This document shows, in pieces, positions 1 through 8,857 of a DNA stretch of 64,000 nt. The stretch comes from CAXMRP01 sp965216515 (GTDB lineage: Bacteria > Pseudomonadota > Alphaproteobacteria > Rhizobiales > Afifellaceae). The position numbers were made by a program, and so were the translations under genes. The DNA lies in NCBI GenBank assembly GCA_965216515.1, contig OZ244173.1, forward strand, positions 868,001 to 932,000. Reading direction: 5' to 3'. Every line of letters starts with the position of its first letter. The stretch's first letter is position 1. The notes beneath the pieces were generated by a model that did no database searches, had not been told where the DNA came from, and saw only the letters and a program-made list of their open reading frames with translations.

Positions 1-526
1 GAAGGGCAAGGCCGCCGAGCCGGAAGCTCTCGCATGTGCCGACCGCGCCGCCGGCGATGTCGGTGAGTTCCAGGCTGCCGCCGCCCATATCACCGGCCAC
101 GCCGTCGGCGTTCCAGATGCTTGCGATGGCGCCGAGCGCCGAATAGCGCGCCTCGTCGACACCGCTCAGAACCCGCACTCCGGCGTCGAAGATACGGCCG
201 ACCGTCTGCAGGAATTCCGCGCCGTTTTCCGCGTCCCGCACCGCCGCCGTCGCCACGACCGCGGTATCGGCGACCTGCATTTGCCGGCAAAGCATCGCGT
301 AGCGGCGCAGCGCCTGCACGGCGAGATCGACGGATTCGGCGGCGAGCCGGCCCGTCTCGGCAACACCCGTGCCAAGGCCGGCGAGCGTTTTTTCATTGAA
401 GAAGGGCGTTGGCGTGCGGGCCAGCCGCTCATAGACCACCAGCCGGACCGAATTGGAACCGATATCGACCACGGCAACCGGGCCGGTTCCCGCGATTACG
501 CCCTGGCGGGCGATTTCCTCACGCAC
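1..526 (-). CDS. ppx: Exopolyphosphatase, Ppx/GppA family (3' end cut by window edge)
   Basis: Hydrolyses terminal phosphates of polyphosphate or (p)ppGpp in the cytoplasm. About 175 N-terminal residues are present, and the C-terminal part runs off the window. The ASKHA phosphate-1 motif DIGSNSVRLVVYE lies near residue 20 and the phosphate-2 motif GDMGGGSLEL near residue 145, as expected for Ppx/GppA. The GTG at 526 is chosen because it is the only start giving a full first motif; it overlaps the end of ppk by 8 bp, suggesting translational coupling. The ppk-ppx pair makes and degrades polyphosphate. Family assignment is secure; whether the main substrate is polyphosphate or pppGpp cannot be told. 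Confidence 0.9.
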   Translation of the reverse strand, partial: MREEIARQGVIAGTGPVAVVDIGSNSVRLVVYERLARTPTPFFNEKTLAGLGTGVAETGRLAAESVDLAVQALRRYAMLCRQMQVADTAVVATAAVRDAENGAEFLQTVGRIFDAGVRVLSGVDEARYSALGAIASIWNADGVAGDMGGGSLELTDIAGGAVGTCESFRLGGLAL

Positions 527-2720
527 GCTCGCGATCCGAAATGGCCTTTGGCGGCGATGATTTCAGCGACTTGCCGCGTCCCGACAGGCTGGGATTGGTC
601 ATGAAATAGTGATGGGCGTTGAACGGATCCTCGTTTCGTGCCGGCTTGATCCGGCGCGCCGTGCCGTCGGGCGCGACCGCCCAGCTTTGCTGGTTGTCCT
701 TCATGTTGGCGACCATGATCTGGTCGAGCACCTGCATGTGCACGGTCGGATTTTCGATCGGCACCATCGCCTCCACCCGCCGGTCCAGATTGCGCGGCAT
801 CAGGTCGGCGGAGCCGATATAAACCAGCGCATCGGCGGACGGCAGGCCATGGCCGTTGCCGAAGCACAGGATCCGGCTGTGTTCCAGGAAACGGCCGACG
901 ATGGACTTGACGCGGATATTGTCGGACAGACCCTCCACGCCCGGCCGCAGACAGCAGATGCCCCGGATCACAAGATCGATCTGAACGCCGGCCCGGCTGG
1001 CATCATAAAGTGCATCGATGATGTCGCCATCGACCAGCGAGTTGAGCTTCATCCAGATCTGCCCGTTTCGCCCCGCTTTTGCATGCGCGGCTTCGGCGCA
1101 GATATGCTCCAGAATCCGCGGCTTCAGGGTGACCGGCGATACCGCGATTCGGCGCACCTCCTCCGGTGGCGCATACCCGGTGATATAGTTGAAGATCCGC
1201 GCCACGTCGGAGGCGATGACCGGATCGTCGGTGAAGTAGCTGAGATCGGTGTAGATCCTGGCGGTCACCGGGTGATAGTTGCCGGTGCCGATGTGGATAT
1301 AGGTGGCCAAGCCGTGAACTTCCCGGCGGATCACCTGCGACAGTTTGGCGTGGGTCTTCAGTTCCATGAACCCGTAGACCACCTGCACGCCGGCGCGCTC
1401 CAGGTCGCGAGCCCAGCGGATATTCGCCTCCTCGTCGAACCGCGCCTTCAACTCCACCAGCGCCGTCACCGACTTGCCCGCCTCCGCGGCCTCCGCCAGC
1501 GCTTCCACGATCGGCGATTCGCGCGAGGTCCGGTAAAGCGTCTGCTTTATCGATATGACGTCGGGATCCGACGCGGCCTGCTGGAGGAACTGAACCACGA
1601 CATCGAAGGATTCGTAAGGGTGGTGGATCACCAGGTCCTTTTCCCGGATCGCCGAAAAACAATCGCCGCCATGATCGCGGATACGCTCCGGATAGCGCGG
1701 CGTATAGGGCGGGAATTTCAGCTCCGGCCGGTCGACATCGACAAGCTGGCCAAGGTCTTTCAGCCCCAGCATTCCGTGAATGATGTGAACATCGACATCG
1801 CTGACATCGAGCGCATCCTGCACGATCTCGCGCAGCGCCTCCGGCATGTGCTTGTCGATCTCCAGCCGGATCACGCTGCCGCGCCGGCGCCGTTTCAGCG
1901 CCCGTTCAAACAGCCGCACCAGGTCTTCCGCCTCCTCGTCGATTTCCATTTCCGAATCGCGGATCACCCGAAACGCGCCCCGGCCCGCCACCTTGTATCC
2001 GGGAAACAGGCGCGGCACGAACAGGCCGATCACGTCCTCCAGGGCGAGCACGCGGATGGTGCCGTTTTTCTCCGGATCCGGCAGCCGCACAAAACGGCCG
2101 AGCGAAACCGGGATGCGGATCAGCGCCGTCATCGTCCGCTTGCCCTTGCCGCGCAGGCTGAGCGCCAGCGAAAAGCCGAGATTGGGAATGAAGGGAAACG
2201 GATGCGCCGGATCGATGGCCAGCGGCGTCAGGATCGGAAAGATCTCGTCGAGAAAGTAGCTGTCCAGCCACGTCTCGTCGGCCGCCTCGAGCTGGGTCAC
2301 CCGGAGCAGATGGATGCCGCGGCTGCGCAGCGACCGCCGCAGCGACTTGAGCTGCGCCTGCTGGCCCTCCACGAGGTCGTTGACCTTCTCCTCGATCTTG
2401 TCGAGCTGTTCGCTCGGCGTCAGCCCGTCGAGCGAGCGGATATCGATCCGCTCCCGCTCCTGGCCCTTCAGCCCGGCGACCCGGACCATGAAGAACTCAT
2501 CCAGATTGCTGGCCGAAATCGACAGAAACCGCAGCCGCTCGAGCAGCGGATGCTCGGTATTGGCCGATTCCTCCAACACCCGCAGATTGAATTCCAGCCA
2601 CGAGATTTCCCGGTTGATATAGCGGTCGGCGCTGTTGCGAACCGAATTCCGCGGCGCGCGGCGACCCGGCGGGGCCTTCTGCACCGCCTGCGTTTGTCCG
2701 ATGTCGATCTGCTTGTTCAT
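519..2720 (-). CDS. ppk: Polyphosphate kinase 1
   Basis: Reversibly transfers the gamma-phosphate of ATP to polyphosphate. The protein is 733 aa, normal for PPK1. N-terminal YINREISWLEFNLRVLEE is the usual PPK1 opening. The two catalytic histidines expected in the phospholipase-D-like halves are visible in THAKLSQV (about residue 457, E. coli His435) and FLEHSRI (about residue 614, E. coli His592), with HIGTGNYHPVTA between them. An in-frame extension reaches 2816, but the ATG at 2720 has GGAG six bases upstream and avoids overlapping hdaA, so it is preferred. It lies 61 bp after hdaA and overlaps ppx, in a likely perM-hdaA-ppk-ppx operon. Confidence 0.95.
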   Translation of the reverse strand: MNKQIDIGQTQAVQKAPPGRRAPRNSVRNSADRYINREISWLEFNLRVLEESANTEHPLLERLRFLSISASNLDEFFMVRVAGLKGQERERIDIRSLDGLTPSEQLDKIEEKVNDLVEGQQAQLKSLRRSLRSRGIHLLRVTQLEAADETWLDSYFLDEIFPILTPLAIDPAHPFPFIPNLGFSLALSLRGKGKRTMTALIRIPVSLGRFVRLPDPEKNGTIRVLALEDVIGLFVPRLFPGYKVAGRGAFRVIRDSEMEIDEEAEDLVRLFERALKRRRRGSVIRLEIDKHMPEALREIVQDALDVSDVDVHIIHGMLGLKDLGQLVDVDRPELKFPPYTPRYPERIRDHGGDCFSAIREKDLVIHHPYESFDVVVQFLQQAASDPDVISIKQTLYRTSRESPIVEALAEAAEAGKSVTALVELKARFDEEANIRWARDLERAGVQVVYGFMELKTHAKLSQVIRREVHGLATYIHIGTGNYHPVTARIYTDLSYFTDDPVIASDVARIFNYITGYAPPEEVRRIAVSPVTLKPRILEHICAEAAHAKAGRNGQIWMKLNSLVDGDIIDALYDASRAGVQIDLVIRGICCLRPGVEGLSDNIRVKSIVGRFLEHSRILCFGNGHGLPSADALVYIGSADLMPRNLDRRVEAMVPIENPTVHMQVLDQIMVANMKDNQQSWAVAPDGTARRIKPARNEDPFNAHHYFMTNPSLSGRGKSLKSSPPKAISDRERA

Positions 2721-2781
2721 GACGCTCCGCGCGTTTGCCCGGCCGTACATCCGCCTGTCGCGGCTTTTTGCCGTCTGAAAA

Positions 2782-3504
2782 TCAGGAGGTCGTGCCGGTC
2801 GCCTGATCCCTTTCACGCGATCCTAGCACACGAGCAGCCAGCGAACGATTAACAGGACGCGCCTCTGACAGCGCCAGCCGATCGATCCGGTCCACGAACG
2901 CCACCGCATCGCCGAGCGACCGGTTCATCCGGGTGATCGCATAGTCGATCGTCGGCCGGCTGACGGCGATCTGACGGTCGGCGAACAATTTGACCAGCAC
3001 CTGGCGCAGCAGATCGTCGTCAGGCAACGGGATCGTCACCGGCGCCGCCAGTCGCAGCCGCGAGGCCAGGTCCTTCAGCCCGACCGCCCACGCCGCAACC
3101 GGCGCCCGCGCGGCAAGCAGCAGGTGGTCGCCGGCCTCCGCCACCACGTTGATGAGGTGAAAGAGCGCCGCCTCCGGAAGTGCCTCCGGGCACAGCCCGT
3201 CAATGGCGACATTGCGGTCGCCGGGCCGGCGCCGCGCGATCGCCGCCGCCAGCCCCTCCGCCAGCGCCGCCGGACCGACAATCGGCGCATCGGCCCGGCG
3301 CGCCCACATATGCACAAGATGCGTCTTGCCGGATCCGGCCGGACCGGACAGCACCGTCACCGGTCCCGGCCAGTCCGGCCAGGCGCCGATGAACGTCGCC
3401 GCGTCCCGGTTTGCCGCTGTGATGATATAGCTGTCGGCCCCGAATTCCGGGGTGTGCGGCAAACCAAGCGGGATCTGAACGCCGCGCGCACCCGGTCCCC
3501 TCAC
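2782..3504 (-). CDS. hdaA: HdaA, DnaA inactivator (Hda family AAA+ protein)
   Basis: Stimulates hydrolysis of DnaA-ATP when bound to the DNA-loaded beta clamp, preventing re-initiation. The 240-aa protein resembles DnaA domain III without a DNA-binding domain. A clamp-binding motif QIPLGLP sits at residues 10-16 and a Walker A GPAGSGKTH at about 54-62; the Walker B region reads VAIDGL. The start is GTG at 3504, preceded by AGGAAAGGA, which overlaps the stop codon of the upstream permease gene (3518-3520), so the two genes are probably coupled. The perM-hdaA-ppk order is known to me from other Hyphomicrobiales. Hda in E. coli and HdaA in Caulobacter have this role; here it is inferred from homology. 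Confidence 0.9.
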   Translation of the reverse strand: MRGPGARGVQIPLGLPHTPEFGADSYIITAANRDAATFIGAWPDWPGPVTVLSGPAGSGKTHLVHMWARRADAPIVGPAALAEGLAAAIARRRPGDRNVAIDGLCPEALPEAALFHLINVVAEAGDHLLLAARAPVAAWAVGLKDLASRLRLAAPVTIPLPDDDLLRQVLVKLFADRQIAVSRPTIDYAITRMNRSLGDAVAFVDRIDRLALSEARPVNRSLAARVLGSRERDQATGTTS

Positions 3505-3517
3505 CGCCTGTCCTTTC

Positions 3518-4621
3518 CTACTCGCCGCCCGGCGTTTCGGCGGATGCCGGCGATTTTGCCGGCCGCCCCCCCTGTCCGGAATAAAGGCGGCTGTCCAGAT
3601 ACCGCTTCAGCCCGAATCGCACCAGCACCCCGATCGCCGCCGTCGCCGGAACGGCGATCAGCAGCCCGACAAAGCCGAACAGCAGCCCGAAGGCGAACAA
3701 TGCGAACATCAGCCACACCGGATGAACCCCGATGCTGGAGCCGAGCAGCTTCGGTTGCAGGAAATTGCCCTCGATGAACTGTCCGACCCCGAACACCCCG
3801 GCGATGGCCACCACCCAGATCCAGTCCGGCCAGAACTGCACGACCCCCACCCCGATGGCGATCACCAGGCCGATGATCGAGCCGACATAGGGCATGAAGC
3901 TGATCAATCCGGCGGTCATCCCGATCAGCAGACCGAAATTCAGACCGATCACGGTCAGGCCGATGGCATAGAACGTGCCCAGAAACAGGCAAACAGTGCC
4001 CTGGCCGCGAATAAAGCGGGCGAGCACTGAATCGATGTCGCGGGCGATGGAGCGGATCGTCGCCTGATGATCGCGCGGCAGCCAGTCGTCGGCCGCCGCC
4101 ACCATCCGGTCCCAGTCGTTGAGCAGGTAGAAGGCGACAACCGGCGTCACCAGGAACAGGCTGACGATATTGAGCACCGCCTGGCCGCCGGCCCACAGCG
4201 ATTTCAAAAGCGTGCCGACCAGCCCGGCGCCCTGCTTGACCAGGTTCTCCACCGAGGCCTGGGCATCTTCCGTCCCCAGCAACTGCCCCAGCCGGGTATC
4301 GAAGAGCCCGCCGGCAAGCCCCTGCAACCGCGTCACATAGGAAGGCAGCCGTTCGGCGAATTCGGAGACCTGGGCGGCAAGGACCGGAATCACCACCACC
4401 AGCACCACCACGAACAGGATCAGCGCCATCAGCAGGATACTGACGGTCGCCCACAGGCGCGTCATGCCGATTCGCTCCAGCCGGTCGGCGACCGGATCGA
4501 GAAGATAGGCGAGCGCCATGCCCATGACGAACGGCAGCAGGATCGACCGGAACAGCCACAAAAATCCCAGGAAAACCGCCAGCGCGATCAACCAAAACGT
4601 CATCTGCCGTTGCAGCGTCAC
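3518..4621 (-). CDS. AI-2E/PerM family inner-membrane transporter
   Basis: Polytopic inner-membrane protein of the PerM/AI-2 exporter superfamily, 367 aa. Hydrophobic segments appear at the N-terminus (FWLIALAVFLGFLWLF), mid-protein and in a dense C-terminal cluster. The family-typical PYVGSIIG and GQFIEGNFLQPKLLG signatures are present in the second half. The start is GTG at 4621, whose GTGA overlaps the stop of the upstream phosphatidyltransferase by 4 bp; a nearby ATG at 4603 is the alternative. The substrate is unknown: characterised relatives include AI-2 exporters and Na+/H+ antiporters. The conserved position before hdaA is of unknown meaning. Confidence 0.85.
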   Translation of the reverse strand: MTLQRQMTFWLIALAVFLGFLWLFRSILLPFVMGMALAYLLDPVADRLERIGMTRLWATVSILLMALILFVVVLVVVIPVLAAQVSEFAERLPSYVTRLQGLAGGLFDTRLGQLLGTEDAQASVENLVKQGAGLVGTLLKSLWAGGQAVLNIVSLFLVTPVVAFYLLNDWDRMVAAADDWLPRDHQATIRSIARDIDSVLARFIRGQGTVCLFLGTFYAIGLTVIGLNFGLLIGMTAGLISFMPYVGSIIGLVIAIGVGVVQFWPDWIWVVAIAGVFGVGQFIEGNFLQPKLLGSSIGVHPVWLMFALFAFGLLFGFVGLLIAVPATAAIGVLVRFGLKRYLDSRLYSGQGGRPAKSPASAETPGGE

Positions 4622-5301
4622 GATTCCGGCTCTCCGCTTTTGTTGTCCGGATCGAGGATATCCGGATTGACATCCGGACGCGCCGCGCGCGGCCCGTCGG
4701 CACCGGGATGCTCCGCCGGAATGGCCCCCGGTTCCGCCATATGCCGGAACCATTCGACCAGATAGGCGCCGGCCGAGATCACTGTCAAGACGCCGGTCAC
4801 CACCACCACCGGCCACAGCCAGGGATCGATTCCGGTGATCCCCGCCCGCGCCCCCAGGGCCAGCCCGATCAGGACGATCTGCGCCGCCGTATTGGCCTTC
4901 GACACCCACAGCGGCCGCATGGCGACCGGATTGGACAGCATCCAGGACAGGATGACCGCCCCGATAATCAGGATGTCCCGGCTCACCGCCAGCACGATCA
5001 GCCAGGCCGGAAGTACACCCTTGAAGCCCAACGACACGAACACCGAGACCAGCAGCGCCTTGTCGGCGATGGGATCGAGATAGGCGCCCAGATCGCTGGT
5101 CTGGTCAAAGCGTTTGGCGAGAAACCCGTCCACCGCATCGGAGATACCGGCAATCACGAACAGAATGCCGGCATGCAGATAGGCATCGCGGATAATCAGC
5201 CAGATGACAATCGGGACGACCAGCAGGCGCGCTATCGTGATGAAATTGGGTATCGTCAACGTGAGTGTCCGCCGGTTCTTCCAGCCGCCCTCCCGCACCA
5301 T
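4618..5301 (-). CDS. CDP-alcohol phosphatidyltransferase (PgsA-like)
   Basis: Membrane enzyme that moves a phosphatidyl group from CDP-diacylglycerol to an alcohol, probably glycerol-3-phosphate for phosphatidylglycerol or cardiolipin synthesis. The CDP-OH-P motif is seen as SDAVDGFLAKR followed by GAYLDPIADK, with all four aspartates; the usual AR pair reads AK, which I recall from other rhizobial members. Several hydrophobic helices follow. The C-terminal tail of about 45 residues is polar and Pro/Ala-rich. The start is uncertain: ATG at 5301 is used, ATG at 5310 and TTG near 5256 are possible, and the frame stays open to 5490. The gene is divergent from purM and overlaps the PerM-type gene by 4 bp. 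Confidence 0.8.
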   Translation of the reverse strand: MVREGGWKNRRTLTLTIPNFITIARLLVVPIVIWLIIRDAYLHAGILFVIAGISDAVDGFLAKRFDQTSDLGAYLDPIADKALLVSVFVSLGFKGVLPAWLIVLAVSRDILIIGAVILSWMLSNPVAMRPLWVSKANTAAQIVLIGLALGARAGITGIDPWLWPVVVVTGVLTVISAGAYLVEWFRHMAEPGAIPAEHPGADGPRAARPDVNPDILDPDNKSGEPES

Positions 5302-5479
5302 CCCCGGCATGCCTGGCTTCGTGCGGCCGCGCGGTTCACTGTGAGCACAGTCAAACGGCGCTTGCAATCGGTGCGTTCGGCCTCTACCCGCTATCCCACA
5401 GGCGTTCCACAGCGTACCGGGGCTGCCGCCGCGCCGCCGGCCCCGGCCAAATCGACCGAACACCGATGCGCACCGAACC

Positions 5480-6547
5480 ATGAGCGACACATCCCAATCC
5501 CTGACCTACCGGATGAGCGGCGTCGATGTCGAGGCGGGAAACCGGCTTGTCGAACGCATTGCCCCGTTGGCCCGCGCCACTGCCCGTCCCGGCACGCTCG
5601 CCGGCCTTGGCGGCTTCGGCGCCTTGTTCGATCCTGCAGCCGCCGGCTATGACGATCCCGTGCTCGTCTCCGCCACCGATGGCGTCGGCACCAAGCTCAA
5701 ACTGGCCATCGAGACCGGGCACCACGACACGGTCGGCATCGATCTGGTCGCCATGTGCGTCAACGATCTGGTCGTCCAGGGTGCCGAACCCTTGTTTTTC
5801 CTTGATTATTTCGCCGCCGGCACCCTCAGTGTCGATCACGCCGCCGATGTGATCGCCGGCATCGCCGAGGGCTGCCGGCAGGCCGGGGCCGCCCTGATCG
5901 GCGGCGAAACCGCCGAAATGCCGGGGCTCTACGCCGCCGGCGACTACGATCTGGCCGGCTTTGCCGTCGGCGCCGTGGCCCGCGATGCCCTTCTGCCCCG
6001 GCCAGATATCAGGGTCGGCGACGTCATTCTGGCGCTGGCCTCCAGCGGCCTGCATTCTAACGGGTTTTCCCTTGTCCGCTCGGTCCTGGCGCGCCGCGGC
6101 CTGGCCCTTGATGCACCGGCGCCGTTTGGCGGGCGGGCGCTCGCCGACACGCTTCTGGAACCGACCCGCATCTATGTGCGGGCCTGTCTGGCCGCCATGC
6201 GCGAGACCGGCGCCGTCAAGGCATTCGCCCACATCACCGGTGGCGGGCTGACCGAAAATCTGCCGCGGGTGCTGCCGGCCGGATGCGCCGCCGACATCGA
6301 CCTGTGCCAACTGGCCCCGCCCCCGGTGCAGCAATGGCTGGCTTCGGCAGGTCCGGTGGCCGAGCAGGAGATGCTGCGGACATTCAATTGCGGCGCCGGC
6401 ATGGTGGCAATCGCCGCCGCCGATGATTGCGAACGTGTCGCGGCCGTCCTTCGCGACAACGGCGAGAGCGTCACGGCCATCGGCGAGATCGGTGACCGGG
6501 ACGGCGGCGCGGCGGTGCGCTATGCCGGCCGTCTCGATGTCGGTTGA
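5480..6547 (+). CDS. purM: Phosphoribosylformylglycinamidine cyclo-ligase (AIR synthetase)
   Basis: Makes aminoimidazole ribonucleotide from FGAM using ATP, step five of purine synthesis, in the cytoplasm. The 355-aa length is typical. The opening LTYRMSGVDVEAGN, the SATDGVGTKLKLA strand, MCVNDLVVQGAEPLFFLDY and GGETAEMPGLY are hallmark AIR-synthetase motifs, and HITGGGLTENLPR is near the C-terminal third. ATG at 5480 begins MSDTSQSLTY. It is followed directly by purN, giving a purM-purN operon divergent from the PgsA-like gene. The 178-bp intergenic region 5302-5479 must hold both promoters; no clear sigma-70 pair was identified there. Confidence 0.97.
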   Translation: MSDTSQSLTYRMSGVDVEAGNRLVERIAPLARATARPGTLAGLGGFGALFDPAAAGYDDPVLVSATDGVGTKLKLAIETGHHDTVGIDLVAMCVNDLVVQGAEPLFFLDYFAAGTLSVDHAADVIAGIAEGCRQAGAALIGGETAEMPGLYAAGDYDLAGFAVGAVARDALLPRPDIRVGDVILALASSGLHSNGFSLVRSVLARRGLALDAPAPFGGRALADTLLEPTRIYVRACLAAMRETGAVKAFAHITGGGLTENLPRVLPAGCAADIDLCQLAPPPVQQWLASAGPVAEQEMLRTFNCGAGMVAIAAADDCERVAAVLRDNGESVTAIGEIGDRDGGAAVRYAGRLDVG

Positions 6548-6564
6548 ATAGCGCGGCGCGGTCC

Positions 6565-7164
6565 ATGGCCCGGATACCGACAGCGATCCTGATATCCGGC
6601 CGCGGCTCCAACATGGCCGCCCTTCTGGCGGCATCGGCCGACGCCGATTATCCGGCCGAAATCGTCCTTGTCCTGTCCAACAATCCCGACGCGGCGGGGC
6701 TGCGCGCGGCGCGCGAGGGCGGTATCGCCACGGCGATCGTCGACCATCGCGAATTTGCCGACCGGGCCGCATTCGAGGGCCGGCTCGACGCGGTCCTGCG
6801 CGAGGCCGGAACCGAGCTGATCTGCCTGGCCGGGTTCATGCGCATTCTGACCGCCCGCTTCGTCGACGCCTGGCCGGGCCGCATTCTCAACATCCACCCC
6901 TCGCTGCTGCCCGCCTTCAAGGGGCTGGATACCCACGCCCGCGCGCTGGCTGCCGGCGCCAGCGAACACGGCGCGACTGTCCACATGGTCAACGCCGCGC
7001 TCGATTCAGGCCCGATCGTGCTTCAGGAATCGCTTGCCATCGCCCCCGGCGACACGCCGCAAACCCTGTCCGCCCGGGTCCTCCAAATCGAACACCGGCT
7101 TTATCCCGCCGCCCTCGCCCGGGTCGCCGGCGCCATGCTGGGCGCAAGGGCGCGATCGGACTAG
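6565..7164 (+). CDS. purN: Phosphoribosylglycinamide formyltransferase
   Basis: Formylates GAR with 10-formyl-THF, step three of purine synthesis. The 199-aa protein begins ILISGRGSNMAALL, the phosphate-binding loop of the PurN family. It carries LAGFMRILTARFVDAWPGRILNIHPSLLPAFKGL, shown here only to mark the catalytic NIHPSLLPAF region with the key His, followed by HGATVHMVNAALDSGPI with its downstream Asp. ATG at 6565 aligns with family N-termini; a TTG at 6544 would overlap the purM stop as TTGA and cannot be excluded. It ends 20 bp before a convergent small gene. Confidence 0.95.
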   Translation: MARIPTAILISGRGSNMAALLAASADADYPAEIVLVLSNNPDAAGLRAAREGGIATAIVDHREFADRAAFEGRLDAVLREAGTELICLAGFMRILTARFVDAWPGRILNIHPSLLPAFKGLDTHARALAAGASEHGATVHMVNAALDSGPIVLQESLAIAPGDTPQTLSARVLQIEHRLYPAALARVAGAMLGARARSD

Positions 7165-7183
7165 CCCGCGACCCGGCGGCCGG

Positions 7184-7486
7184 TCAGGCGCAGATTTCCA
7201 GCGCCGCGCCGTAGCGGGCCCGCAGCGACCGGTTCATCCGCCGTTCCGGATTGTAGCGGGCGATCTCTTCCGCGCTCATCTCCGTGATCAGCGTCTTGGC
7301 CGCGCACGAGCAGATGTCCACGACGCCGCCGGATTCCGCCCGTTTCGGCCACAGTTCATACACACATTTGTCGAGGATGCGGGTGCGCACCTGTTCCTTG
7401 GAAAGGCTTTGTGCGAAGACCGGCGCGGCCGTGAGATTTGCACCCAGAAATACAACGATAACAAAAAGATAGGGGACCTTGCTCAT
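7184..7486 (-). CDS. Small secreted protein with four cysteines, unknown function
   Basis: A 100-aa protein I do not recognise. Residues 1-25 look like a Sec signal peptide (short basic start, hydrophobic core LFVIVVFLGANL, cleavage after VFA). The mature part, about 75 residues, has Cys in KCVYELW, a CSC pair in DICSCAAK, and a final Cys two residues from the C-terminus, suggesting two disulfides in the periplasm. ATG at 7486. It lies convergent to purN and 48 bp downstream of ctaA on the same strand, so it may be cotranscribed with ctaA. A role in haem or cytochrome oxidase assembly would be guesswork. Confidence 0.6.
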   Translation of the reverse strand: MSKVPYLFVIVVFLGANLTAAPVFAQSLSKEQVRTRILDKCVYELWPKRAESGGVVDICSCAAKTLITEMSAEEIARYNPERRMNRSLRARYGAALEICA

Positions 7487-7534
7487 GACCTCGCCTCCAC
7501 AACCGGCGACACGATATTGGCTTTCACGCGCCAG

Positions 7535-8635
7535 TCAACCGCCGCCGGCGCCCCGGGCGGCGATCACGCCGGCCACCGCGACCGCCAGCAGCCCCAGCGC
7601 GCCGGCCTGATGTGCCAGCGCCAGCGCCATCGGCACCTGCGCGACGAGGGTCACGACACCGAGCGCCATCTGGCCGGCGATCGCAACGGCCAGCCACACC
7701 AGCCATCGGCCGGCCCCGGTCCAGCCATGCCGCCGGGCCGCCAGGACCAGGATCGCGGCGGCAATGGCGATCGCGTAGGCGATCATCCGGTGAACGAACT
7801 GCACGGTGAGCGCGTTTTCAAACAGGTTTCGCCAGCCCGGTTTCATGACCGCCAGCCCGTCCGGCACCAACCGCCCGTCCATCAGCGGCCAGGTGTTGTA
7901 GGCCATGCCGGCATCGAGACCGGCGACCAGGCCGCCGAGAAAGATCTGTACGAAGATCAATCCCAGCACGAGGGCCGCGCCGGTCCGGACGCCGGGCGGC
8001 AAACCGGGCCGCGAACCGGCGCCACGGCGGAATGTCGCCCCTGCCCACAAAAGCGCCGCGAAGATGGCGCAGGCGAGCGTCAGATGGACCGCCAGCCGGT
8101 ACTGGCTGACATCGACCCGGTTCACCAGTCCGCTCGCCACCATCCACCAGCCGACCGCCCCCTGCAGTCCGCCCAGGACAAACAGGCCCGCCATCAGCGG
8201 TATGTCCCGGCGGCGCAGGTGACCGGTCACCAGAAAGACCAGGAACGGCACGGCGAAGGCAAGGCCGATCAGCCGCCCGAGAAAACGGTGCCCCCACTCC
8301 CACCAGTAGATCGTCTTGAAGGCGGCGAGATCCATGCCGCGATTGACCAGCCGGTATTCCGGGATGGTCTTGTATTTGTCGAATTCCGCCGCCCATGCTG
8401 CTTCCGACAGCGGCGGAATTGCCCCGGTCACCGGCTTCCATTCGGTGATCGACAGGCCGGAATCGGTGAGCCGGGTCGCGCCGCCGATCAACACCATCAG
8501 CGCCACCAGCGCCGCCACCGCGAACAGCCAGATCCGCACCGGTGCCGGGTTTGGCGGCGCGCCTTCGCCGGCCGCCCTGTCGCCAGCCGCCCTGTCGTCT
8601 GCCGCCGGTGATCCCGCCATTTGCGATCCTGCCAT
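7535..8635 (-). CDS. ctaA: Haem A synthase (COX15/CtaA type)
   Basis: Oxidises the methyl group of haem O to give haem A for cytochrome aa3 oxidase; an inner-membrane protein. It has 366 aa with eight predicted helices. The conserved haem-ligand histidines are in WEWGHRFLGRL, YRLAVHLTLA, VQFVHRMIAYA and LALAHQAGALG, and the N-terminal GGATRLTDSGLSITEWKP is a family signature. ATG at 8635 is used; the frame is open further upstream, but that part is low-complexity and includes the 13-bp repeat, so it is unlikely to be coding. A second ATG at 8620 is possible. DUF2842 lies divergently upstream. Confidence 0.93.
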   Translation of the reverse strand: MAGSQMAGSPAADDRAAGDRAAGEGAPPNPAPVRIWLFAVAALVALMVLIGGATRLTDSGLSITEWKPVTGAIPPLSEAAWAAEFDKYKTIPEYRLVNRGMDLAAFKTIYWWEWGHRFLGRLIGLAFAVPFLVFLVTGHLRRRDIPLMAGLFVLGGLQGAVGWWMVASGLVNRVDVSQYRLAVHLTLACAIFAALLWAGATFRRGAGSRPGLPPGVRTGAALVLGLIFVQIFLGGLVAGLDAGMAYNTWPLMDGRLVPDGLAVMKPGWRNLFENALTVQFVHRMIAYAIAIAAAILVLAARRHGWTGAGRWLVWLAVAIAGQMALGVVTLVAQVPMALALAHQAGALGLLAVAVAGVIAARGAGGG

Positions 8636-8750
8636 CCGTCCCGTCGCGCCGACATAGGCCGCCGCGCCGGCCCAGGCAACCGGACAGCGCCGCCAGCCGG
8701 CAGCCAGGCCGCCGGAATACCGGCGACCAATCGGCGCACCGGCCCCGCCC

Positions 8751-8828
8751 GCCCGTCTTGCCTGCCCGTCTTGCCCGCCCGCCTTGCCAGCCCGCCTTGC
8801 CTGCCCGTCTTGCCCGCCCGCCTTGCCC
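8751..8828. repeat. Six tandem copies of a 13-bp GC-rich repeat
   Basis: Units of the form GCCCGYCTTGCCN run back to back at 8751, 8764, 8777, 8790, 8803 and 8816, with variation at position 6 (T or C) and position 13. A 28-base stretch starting at 8761 recurs exactly at 8800, giving a 39-bp higher-order period. The array fills most of the 222-bp gap between the divergent ctaA and DUF2842 genes and ends 29 bp before the DUF2842 ATG. Confidence 0.9.
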
Positions 8829-8857
8829 GACAGCCCGTTGACCGCTAACCAGCGCCC

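Noticed and set aside
609..2852. 747-codon plus-strand frame across ppk
   Set aside because: Antisense shadow of ppk. The minus-strand frame has both catalytic histidines, while this one has no recognisable motif.
5384..6772. 462-codon minus-strand frame over purM-purN
   Set aside because: Composition is typical of a shadow (Gly/Asp/Arg-rich), and purM and purN fully account for the region.
7034..8611. Long plus-strand open frame opposite the small secreted protein and ctaA
   Set aside because: Its protein is Arg/Pro/Gly-rich with no domain. It mirrors the GC-rich codons of ctaA on the other strand, which has clear haem-ligand motifs.
8751..8828. Repeat array as a CRISPR
   Set aside because: The units are contiguous 13-mers without spacers, and no cas genes are nearby.
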